A stretch of DNA of 5,402 bases from assembly GCA_903879975.1 (NCBI GenBank), contig CAIRNL010000286.1, positions 1 through 5,402 of the forward strand. Reading direction: 5' to 3'. Shown piece by piece: positions 1 through 5,402 of the stretch. Position 1 is the stretch's first letter. The number at the start of each line of letters is the position of its first letter. Under the pieces are notes generated by a model that worked only from the letters and a program-made list of their open reading frames with translations, was not told the DNA's origin and ran no database searches. Position numbers and translations under genes: made by a program. This DNA is from an uncultured Chloroflexota bacterium (GTDB lineage: Bacteria; Chloroflexota; Anaerolineae; Caldilineales; Caldilineaceae).

Positions 1-49
1 CCTGTCGCCGGTACCTGCACAGCGAATCCACCTATCCAGGAGTCGTGCA

Positions 50-810
<761 letters not shown>

Positions 811-814
<4 letters not shown>

Positions 815-828
815 CCCTATGCGGTCAG
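811..828. repeat. Inverted repeat spanning both convergent stop codons
   Basis: CTGACC (811-816), six-base loop CTATGC, GGTCAG (823-828): a perfect 6-bp stem. The TGA stop of the rightward isomerase gene (812-814) lies in the left arm and the TGA of the leftward DUF2344 gene (825-827) in the right arm. It occupies the whole 10-base space between the genes and could form a small hairpin at the 3' end of either message. Neither side has a real T-run, so it is at best a weak bidirectional terminator. Confidence 0.4.
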
Positions 829-1676
829 TCAAACTCGTCGGCGGCGCGTTCGCCCAGTGATCGCCCGCCCCGCCGCCGTACATCGGCAGATGGCGCACCC
901 AAGCTCAACTGTTGCAGGAACCCCTTGGGTGCGGCCACCTGTGCCTGCTCGACGACCGGGTACGCGGCCATCACTGCGGCATCTTCAGGCACATCCTCGA
1001 AATAAAGACATTCCCGACGCAGGGTGCGCGGAAAATCATCCAGACCCAGCGCATCGACAACTTCATCTGGCCGTCCAGTGGCGCCCGCGCGCATTTGCGT
1101 ACGCAGAAAAATGCAGTGTTCTTCAGCCACTGCGTCGTAGCCAGTATAGCGCAATTCCAGGATGAGCGGGCGCAGATTGTAGGCATAGGGCTTGCCTTTG
1201 CGCTCGCGCACGCGCCAGACTTCGTCTGTTGCCAGCAGGCGATCGATGCGCGCCTGGAGGTCGGCGCCGTCGATGTCGCCAGGTTCGGCATACAGTACGA
1301 TAGCGTACTCTGCGCCGATGATGAGATTCTGCAGCGCCGTCGTCTTGTCCGGCAGTTCCTGCACATCGACCAGCGTGACGCCAGGTGGCAGCGTCGAACG
1401 CAGGCGTGCGGTCACTTCGTCGAGCGGCAGCGGGGGCGCCAGGATAATATCCAGCGGCTCACGGACACCGGTGATACCCACGCCCAGCGGTGCCGCAAAC
1501 TGTATGTGTGGCTGTGGATTGAAGCCCTGTTTGTAGAGTAAGGGCAGGTCAGCACGGCGCAGCGCCCGCTCCCACAGGCGGAACTCGTCGTGGTGGGAGA
1601 TGAATTTGACCGCCTCGCCCTTGGCGTAGCGAATGCGGAGGTGCTGGCGCAGCGGAAGCTGCGTTTCATCACTCAT
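825..1676 (-). CDS. DUF2344 / TIGR03936 radical SAM-associated protein
   Basis: A 283-residue soluble protein of the DUF2344 (TIGR03936) family, which accompanies or is fused to TIGR03960 radical SAM enzymes; no biochemical role is established. The diagnostic N-terminal block is present: RIRYAKGEAVKFISHHD (14-30), ERALRRADLP (36-45), then GFNPQPHIQFAAPLGVG (51-67). A region with LPPGV (96-100) and a YAYNLRPLILEL strand (164-175) follow. The last ~30 residues are charged and Arg-rich and look disordered. The ATG at 1676 overlaps the 3' end of the radical SAM gene by 8 bases (ATGAGTGA), with no strong ribosome-binding site of its own, so translation probably depends on re-initiation after the upstream gene. 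In many bacteria this domain is the C-terminal part of the radical SAM polypeptide; here it is separate. Family assignment is confident, function unknown. Confidence 0.9.
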   Translation of the reverse strand: MSDETQLPLRQHLRIRYAKGEAVKFISHHDEFRLWERALRRADLPLLYKQGFNPQPHIQFAAPLGVGITGVREPLDIILAPPLPLDEVTARLRSTLPPGVTLVDVQELPDKTTALQNLIIGAEYAIVLYAEPGDIDGADLQARIDRLLATDEVWRVRERKGKPYAYNLRPLILELRYTGYDAVAEEHCIFLRTQMRAGATGRPDEVVDALGLDDFPRTLRRECLYFEDVPEDAAVMAAYPVVEQAQVAAPKGFLQQLSLGAPSADVRRRGGRSLGERAADEFD

Positions 1677-3738
1677 CGTTCGGGCCAGCCCCGCCGTCGC
1701 CGATGCGCTTGCTCACTGTGCCATTGCGGCGCTGCGGAACGCGGTGGTCGAACTGGCCGGCCAGTTCAGGCGACATGTCGTCATTGAAATAGAGGGGGAT
1801 GGGTGCGATATCGACCGGCTGGCGCACTTTGTCACGGCCCAGGCTCGGGCAGCCCCACGCCCCATCGGGTGCATTGCGGCGCTGCTCTTTGAAGTAGCCC
1901 AGGATGCCGCAGGAGAAGCAGTGCTCACGGCAGTCGTCGACCACGCCACCCTGGTAGGTGTGGACATACTCTTCGACCAGAAACTGCTTCTTCAGGCCGG
2001 CGGAGATATGATCCCACGGCAGCACTTCATCCAGCGAGCGAGCGCGGCGCGCGTACCAATCCATGTCCAAGCCGAGTTCAGCAAAGGCATCCTGCCAGGC
2101 TGCAAAATTGAAATACTCACCCCATCCCTCCAGCTTGGCTCCTTTGCGCCAGGCCAACTCAATGACATCGGTCAGGCGTCGATCGCCGCGCGTCAGGAAC
2201 GCCTCAACCAGTGTCTCCTCGGGGTCGTTCCAGGAGAAATGGATGCCAGGGCCGCGCAACTCGCGCTGGAGCAACTCAATCTGGGCGTTGATCACACGCT
2301 CATCCTCCATCGGCACCCATTGAAAGGGCGTGTGCGGCTTGGGCACCAGCGTACTCACGCCGATGCGCACATTGGCCTTCTTGCCGAGCACACGGCGTCC
2401 CACTGCCAGCACCTCCTTGGAGAGATCGGCGATGGCCTGCACATCCTCCAACGTCTGTGTCGGATGGCCGATCATGAAATACATCTTGATCGTCGTCCAA
2501 CCGCGCTTATAGACTTCCTCGGCCGTGGCCAGCAATTCGGCCGACGCGATCGGCTTGTTGATCACATCACGCAGCCGGTCGGTTGCGGCTTCAGGTGCGA
2601 AGGTGAAACCAGAACGGCGTCGTCCCTTTTCCAGCAGGCCCATGAGATCGACGCTGAAGCTTTCGATACGCAAACTGGGCAGGCCAATACTCAGCTTTTT
2701 GGCGCCATGGCGCTCCGTGGTGCGCCGCACCAGTTCCTCGACATTGCCGTAATCGCTGCTGCTGAGGCTGAGGAAACTCACCTCTTCGAAGCCACACTGT
2801 TTGATCATGTCGTCCACAGCCTGGAGCACCTCCTCCACCGGTCGTTCGCGCACGGGGCGAAAGATCATACCTGCCTGGCAGAAACGACAGCCACGTGTGC
2901 AGCCGCGCATAATCTCGATTGCGGCACGGTTGTGTACGACGTTGATGAACGGCACAATGAATTTCGTCACCGGGGGCGGCAATACCGTGACCACGCGCTT
3001 GAGCACCTGGGCAGGCGCAGCAGAATGGTTCGGCGTCACAGCAGCGAGGGTGCCGTCGGCAGCATAGCTCACAGCATAGAAGGCCGGCACGTACACCCCA
3101 GGGATGTGTGCCAGTTTTTCCCACAGTCGATGGCGATCTGTGCTTTCTTCGGCAGCAGATGCAGTTTCCTTCCACGCCCGATACGCCGCAATCACCTCAA
3201 AGATGATCTCTTCCCCCTCGCCGATGATCATGGCATCGAAAAATGCGCTCATAGGCTCCGGGTTATAGCAGCCTGAACCGCCGGCGATGATCAACGGATG
3301 GGCGGCCGTACGGTCGGCGGCGCGCAGCGGGATGCCCGACAGGTCGAGCATGGTGAGAACGTTGGTATACAGCTGTTCGTAGGGAAGGCTGAAGCCAACG
3401 ATATCAAACGCGGCCATGGGGTGGCGCGTCTCCAGGCCGTAGAGCGGGATTCCGTCACGGCGCATGTAGCGCTCAAAGTCAGGCCACGGGCAGTAGATGC
3501 GCTCGGCCAGCAGATGGGCGCGGCGATTGATGAGGTCGTAGAGGAGCATGAGGCCCAGATTGCTGCCACCCAGTTCGTAGATATCGGGGAAGGCGAGGGC
3601 CATACGCACGTCAATGGCTGGGTCGTCCCAATCCTTGACGACACTATTGAGCTCACCGCCGGTATAGCGGGCCGGCATCTCGACTTTGTGTAACACGCGA
3701 TCCAGGGCGCGCGTGATCTGGCGTGGTGTGGTCAGCAT
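1669..3738 (-). CDS. B12-binding-like radical SAM protein, TIGR03960 family
   Basis: A 689-residue iron-sulfur enzyme of a radical SAM family of unknown substrate. The N-terminal ~190 residues resemble a cobalamin-binding/Rossmann-like domain (LAFPDIYELGGSNLG near 56-70; IVGFSLPYEQLYTN near 121-134; GEGEEI near 181-186). The radical SAM core follows, with CTRGCRFC giving the CxxxCxxC that holds the SAM-binding [4Fe-4S] cluster (C280, C284, C287). Further core signatures are VSFLSLSSSDYGN, SGFTFAPEAATDRLRDVINK (about 384-395) and IKMYFMIGHPTQT. A second CxxxCxxC, DCREHCFSCG (C603, C607, C610), lies near the C-terminus, with another Cys in WGCPS (C630). An in-frame ATG at 3762 would add eight residues, but the start at 3738 is preferred because GGAGAGGAA (3744-3752) stands just ahead and the 3762 start has none. 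Its 3' end overlaps the DUF2344 gene. Family call is strong; cobalamin use is not shown, and the reaction is unknown. Confidence 0.93.
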   Translation of the reverse strand: MLTTPRQITRALDRVLHKVEMPARYTGGELNSVVKDWDDPAIDVRMALAFPDIYELGGSNLGLMLLYDLINRRAHLLAERIYCPWPDFERYMRRDGIPLYGLETRHPMAAFDIVGFSLPYEQLYTNVLTMLDLSGIPLRAADRTAAHPLIIAGGSGCYNPEPMSAFFDAMIIGEGEEIIFEVIAAYRAWKETASAAEESTDRHRLWEKLAHIPGVYVPAFYAVSYAADGTLAAVTPNHSAAPAQVLKRVVTVLPPPVTKFIVPFINVVHNRAAIEIMRGCTRGCRFCQAGMIFRPVRERPVEEVLQAVDDMIKQCGFEEVSFLSLSSSDYGNVEELVRRTTERHGAKKLSIGLPSLRIESFSVDLMGLLEKGRRRSGFTFAPEAATDRLRDVINKPIASAELLATAEEVYKRGWTTIKMYFMIGHPTQTLEDVQAIADLSKEVLAVGRRVLGKKANVRIGVSTLVPKPHTPFQWVPMEDERVINAQIELLQRELRGPGIHFSWNDPEETLVEAFLTRGDRRLTDVIELAWRKGAKLEGWGEYFNFAAWQDAFAELGLDMDWYARRARSLDEVLPWDHISAGLKKQFLVEEYVHTYQGGVVDDCREHCFSCGILGYFKEQRRNAPDGAWGCPSLGRDKVRQPVDIAPIPLYFNDDMSPELAGQFDHRVPQRRNGTVSKRIGDGGAGPNDE

Positions 3739-3743
3739 GGCAA

Positions 3744-3752
3744 TTCCTCTCC
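3744..3752 (-). promoter_or_regulatory. Ribosome-binding site deciding the radical SAM start
   Basis: Reading leftward, GGAGAGGAA precedes the ATG at 3738; the AGAGGA core is 6 bases from it. The alternative in-frame ATG at 3762 directly follows a GC-rich hairpin and has no purine-rich site, so this element favours the shorter protein. Confidence 0.75.
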
Positions 3753-3762
3753 GTCGTTTCAT

Positions 3763-3829
3763 CCGGGCATTGCGCCCGGGTGGGGTTAGAACCCACCGAT
3801 TGAATGGGTGCCTATGATATCACAATCGG
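3763..3829 (-). promoter_or_regulatory. Structured leader with chained hairpins between the transporter and radical SAM genes
   Basis: The 92-base gap (3739-3830) holds three inverted repeats in a chain. Read leftward: CCGATTG (3829-3823) with CAATCGG (3802-3796), 7 bp and a 20-base loop; GGTGGG (3797-3792) with CCCACC (3784-3779), 6 bp and a 7-base loop; CCGGGC (3779-3774) with GCCCGG (3768-3763), 6 bp and a 5-base loop. Neighbouring arms share one or two bases. A competing pairing, ACCCA (3809-3805) with TGGGT (3795-3791), would exclude the first two. No hairpin is followed by a T-run, so an intrinsic terminator is not supported. Transcript folding or protein-binding sites are possible. All pairings are exact on inspection; function is inference. 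Confidence 0.45.
3814..3822 (-). promoter_or_regulatory. Candidate extended -10 promoter for the radical SAM pair
   Basis: Read leftward, TGATATCAT is an extended -10 (TGn followed by TATCAT, five of six matches to TATAAT). No -35 hexamer is visible at 16-18 bases upstream, which is tolerated by extended -10 promoters. A start near 3807 would give a leader of roughly 70 bases. The element overlaps the 8-base palindrome TGATATCA (3815-3822) and sits between the arms CCGATTG and CAATCGG, an arrangement that could serve as an operator. Single-site evidence only. Confidence 0.35.
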
Positions 3830-3830
3830 G

Positions 3831-5060
3831 CTATTGGCGCGCTGCGGAAAGCGCCTGCGGAAAAGCGACTGCCAGCACTGCAGTACCGGCCAGCGCCGCA
3901 ACCCCCATGCCCAGGAAAACCGTGCCCAACCCAAAATTCTGTGCCAGCGCCCCCAGCAGAATTGGGCTCAGCGCAATGCTGACGCCGCCAGCCATGTTGT
4001 ACGCGCCCAGGGAAGCGCCGCGCATCTGAGCGTCAGCATGCTGTGTCACAAAGGCGTTGCCGGCCGTCAGGAACATTCCAAAGGAGATACCCTCCATCAC
4101 GAGCAACAGGCTGAGCACTGCGTAGTCGGTGGCATAGGCCATTGCCAGCACGGCCAACCCGCCCAAGGCCAGCGCAAAGAGCATGAGGCGGTGGCTCCAC
4201 GCCGGTGTACTGACGACGCCAGTCGGCAGGCGTGTCAGCGTCGACGCCAGTGCGCGCAGGGTGAAGAGCGAACCAATCGCCAATGCCGAGAAGCCCAGCG
4301 TGCCGGCCTGGAGCGGCATGAAATTGACGACCACGCCGTTGAAGATGGGGCTCAGCAGGAAATTGGCGAGCGCGGCCAGCAAGATCAGACGGTTGGTACC
4401 CAGTACATGCAGGTTGGTCAGCGGATTGCTTGCGCGCACTGCGCGGCTGATCCCTTCATCGACCAGCGTGAACCAAGCCAGGCCTGCAGCAAGCAACGCC
4501 AGCAGGGACATAAAGGCCAGGCTTGCCACGACACCGAACACCTCGCCGATCAGGCCGCCCAGCAGCGGACCTGTCGCAAAGCCAAGCCCCATGGAGGTTG
4601 TCAGCATGCCCATTGCGAGCCCGCGATCCGCCGGTGCCGCATAGTCGCCCACCATGGCAGCGCCCATGGCAAAGACACAGACAATCCCGAGCCCGAGCAG
4701 CACCTGGGCGAGCAAGAGCCAAAGCGGCGCCGGCGCCAGCGCCAGCAGCAAGCCGGCCACAGCAAAAGCGAATGACCCGCCCACAATCAGGCGCCGCCGG
4801 CCGAATCGGTCTGAGATGACGCCGACCGGGACCGATACAAGGACTTGCGTGGCCCCGTTGAATGCGGCCAGGCTACCGATGAGGAGCAGCGATGCGCCGA
4901 TCTCCTGGGCTCGCAGCGGAAAAGCTGGCAGCAAATAGCCGACAACCGTATCGGCTACAAAGATCGTAAAATATAATGCGAAGAGTTCGCGGCGCAGCAA
5001 ACGCTGCCAGGACATCGTCGAAAGCATAGGCGACCCAAGATTCCTTACGTCGAAAGCCAT
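3831..5060 (-). CDS. Major facilitator superfamily transporter, drug:H+ antiporter-like
   Basis: A 409-residue inner-membrane protein with about 12 hydrophobic segments (near residues 27-47, 57-81, 91-109, 113-138, 150-173, 177-200, 224-250, 259-282, 291-310, 313-338, 348-372, 379-400), the standard MFS length and topology. MFS motif A is intact in the loop between helices 2 and 3 (GVISDRFGRRRL: G80, D84, R85, G87, R88). Helix 5 has the antiporter motif C, GxxxGPxxGG (G160, G164, P165, G168, G169), which favours proton-coupled export over uptake; the substrate cannot be told. The start is uncertain: the ATG at 5060 follows GGGGG by only 3 bases, ATGs at 5027 and 5015 would also leave helix 1 intact, and a GTG at 5132 would add an implausible Cys/Trp-rich stretch and lie upstream of the best promoter. 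It precedes the radical SAM gene on the same strand with a 92-base gap. Confidence 0.88.
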   Translation of the reverse strand: MAFDVRNLGSPMLSTMSWQRLLRRELFALYFTIFVADTVVGYLLPAFPLRAQEIGASLLLIGSLAAFNGATQVLVSVPVGVISDRFGRRRLIVGGSFAFAVAGLLLALAPAPLWLLLAQVLLGLGIVCVFAMGAAMVGDYAAPADRGLAMGMLTTSMGLGFATGPLLGGLIGEVFGVVASLAFMSLLALLAAGLAWFTLVDEGISRAVRASNPLTNLHVLGTNRLILLAALANFLLSPIFNGVVVNFMPLQAGTLGFSALAIGSLFTLRALASTLTRLPTGVVSTPAWSHRLMLFALALGGLAVLAMAYATDYAVLSLLLVMEGISFGMFLTAGNAFVTQHADAQMRGASLGAYNMAGGVSIALSPILLGALAQNFGLGTVFLGMGVAALAGTAVLAVAFPQALSAARQ

Positions 5061-5078
5061 CTTCCCCCATAACAGTGG

Positions 5079-5108
5079 ACTATAGGCGATCCGCCACGCG
5101 AAGAGCAA
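5079..5108 (-). promoter_or_regulatory. Candidate promoter for the MFS gene
   Basis: Read leftward: -35-like TTGCTC (5108-5103, three of six), an 18-base spacer, then -10 TATAGT (5084-5079, five of six). Transcription would begin near 5072, just ahead of the ATG at 5060. This excludes the GTG at 5132 as the start if the promoter is used. The -35 is weak, so this is tentative. Confidence 0.4.
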
Positions 5109-5110
5109 AC

Positions 5111-5139
5111 AGCATCGATTCCAGAAACACACAAGTCAA
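5111..5139 (-). promoter_or_regulatory. Weaker alternative upstream promoter for the MFS gene
   Basis: Read leftward: -35 TTGACT (5139-5134, five of six), 17-base spacer, and a poor -10 GATGCT (5116-5111, three of six). It has the better -35 but much worse -10 than the downstream candidate, and might be a second start or chance. Confidence 0.18.
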
Positions 5140-5185
5140 CGGTGTACGGCGCGTCACCGCGCTGTGGCATGCCCCTGTCTGCACC

Positions 5186-5208
5186 GTTCCAGCCACGCCG
5201 GCTGGAGC
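5186..5208. repeat. Inverted repeat (hairpin) in the divergent intergenic region
   Basis: TCCAGCC (5188-5194), loop ACGCC, GGCTGGA (5200-5206): a perfect 7-bp stem, extended by a T-G wobble and a G-C pair to 5186/5208. No T-run follows on either strand, so it is not an evident terminator. It lies between the two divergent promoter candidates, upstream of both, where a regulator site is possible. Confidence 0.4.
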
Positions 5209-5223
5209 CTCCTGGCCATGAGG
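5208..5223. repeat. Near-perfect 16-bp palindrome, possible operator
   Basis: CCTCCTGG followed by CCATGAGG forms a gapless palindrome with seven of eight base pairs matched (the fifth pair, C5212/T5219, mismatches). It abuts the preceding hairpin. Shape and location between divergent genes suit a dimeric regulator site, but only one copy is seen and short palindromes arise by chance in GC-rich DNA. Confidence 0.28.
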
Positions 5224-5241
5224 GCGTGGATATCCAGTGCC

Positions 5242-5256
5242 GGGGATATTCTCCCC
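5242..5256. repeat. 15-bp dyad GGGGATATTCTCCCC, possible operator
   Basis: GGGGA (5242-5246) and TCCCC (5252-5256) flank a 5-base centre; counting inward, six of seven pairs match around the central T. It lies about 35 bases upstream of the -35 candidate of the rightward gene, a usual place for an activator or a shared divergent regulator. Function is inferred from position only. Confidence 0.3.
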
Positions 5257-5289
5257 CCATTCGGTATGCACCGGCCATGCGGCAATCGC

Positions 5290-5318
5290 TTGGCTGCCCC
5301 ACGCTTTCGTTGTAGACT
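5290..5318 (+). promoter_or_regulatory. Candidate promoter for the rightward partial gene
   Basis: TTGGCT (5290-5295, four of six to TTGACA), exactly 17 bases, then TAGACT (5313-5318, four of six to TATAAT). A start near 5325 gives a leader of about 49 bases ending in the ribosome-binding site of the next gene. Spacing is ideal but the hexamers are moderate. Confidence 0.4.
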
Positions 5319-5373
5319 ACACCGCCGGCCAGTCTATCGTGCCAACCAGCCAATCATCGGGGGAGAAAATCGC

Positions 5374-5402
5374 ATGCAGGTCGATTCATTCAACGACTAT
5401 CA
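5374..5402 (+). CDS. 5' end of an unidentified protein gene, cut by the window edge
   Basis: An ATG at 5374 follows GGGGAG (5360-5365) by 8 bases, a strong ribosome-binding arrangement, and a promoter-like pair lies upstream. Only nine complete codons are visible (MQVDSFNDY) plus the first two bases of a tenth, CA, which must encode His or Gln. That is too little to name the product. The N-terminus is soluble in character, without a signal peptide or membrane-segment start so far. It is transcribed divergently from the MFS gene, an arrangement often shared with a regulator or a partner, but nothing here shows that. Confidence 0.55.

Noticed and set aside
1..49. Possible tail of an upstream gene or promoter before the isomerase gene
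   Set aside because: Only 49 bases are visible; no stop codon in a convincing frame and no clear -35/-10 pair could be assigned.
1633..3276. 547-codon open frame on the + strand opposite the radical SAM gene
   Set aside because: It is fully antisense to a confident family member; composition is low in real domain motifs and rich in His/Arg/Ala as expected from reversed GC-biased codons; no ribosome-binding site or promoter context.
3739..3762. Eight-residue N-terminal extension (MKRRRGIA) of the radical SAM protein
   Set aside because: The ATG at 3762 lacks a ribosome-binding site and would place the strong GGAGAGGAA inside the coding sequence; the ATG at 3738 is better served.
3763..3779. 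GC-rich hairpin as a rho-independent terminator of the MFS gene
   Set aside because: The stem is good but no T-run follows in the leftward direction; the next bases run into the ribosome-binding site of the next gene.
3804..4775. 323-codon + strand frame opposite the MFS gene
   Set aside because: Gln/His/Ala/Arg-rich shadow of membrane-protein codons on the other strand, with no recognisable fold.
5061..5132. 24-residue N-terminal extension of the MFS protein from a GTG at 5132
   Set aside because: Cys/Trp-rich stretch unlike MFS N-termini, no ribosome-binding site, and it would lie upstream of or within the better promoter candidate.
5045..5353. 102-codon - strand frame in the divergent intergenic region
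   Set aside because: Overlaps the promoter candidates and the N-terminus of the MFS gene, has no clear ribosome-binding site and no recognisable domain.

Overview
The window carries four complete protein genes and the first codons of a fifth, in GC-rich DNA (roughly 58-60 % by eye) with bacterial ribosome-binding sites. Family make-up points to a free-living bacterium. Separate, overlapping genes for a TIGR03960-type radical SAM protein and its DUF2344 partner, with this codon use, would suit Chloroflexota (Anaerolineae/Caldilineae-like). That assignment is inference; there is no rRNA or other marker in the window.

Layout from left to right. (1) A rightward gene (50-814) encodes a hydroxypyruvate-isomerase-like TIM-barrel protein. 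(2) It runs tail to tail, with 10 bases between stops, into a leftward block. Read in its own direction, that block is an MFS efflux-type transporter (5060-3831), a 92-base gap, a B12-binding-like radical SAM protein (3738-1669), and a DUF2344 radical-SAM-associated protein (1676-825). The last two genes overlap by 8 bases (ATGAGTGA) and are almost certainly translationally coupled. (3) A gap of about 313 bases (5061-5373) separates the transporter from a divergent rightward gene that starts at 5374 and runs off the window. This gap holds plausible promoters for both directions and three short inverted repeats.

How the genes relate. The radical SAM protein and the DUF2344 protein form a conserved functional pair that is often fused elsewhere; their substrate is not established. 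The transporter lies upstream on the same strand but is separated by a gap with its own possible extended -10 promoter and several hairpins, so it need not share a job with them. The TIM-barrel sugar isomerase gene is convergent and probably unrelated.

No tRNA, rRNA, CRISPR array, insertion sequence or prophage signal was seen. Several very long reading frames opposite the real genes (up to 547 codons) are shadows caused by codon bias. No clearly new system is present. The points most worth following are the uncharacterised radical SAM/DUF2344 pair, with a second CxxxCxxC cysteine cluster at the C-terminus of the enzyme, and the structured leader in front of it.
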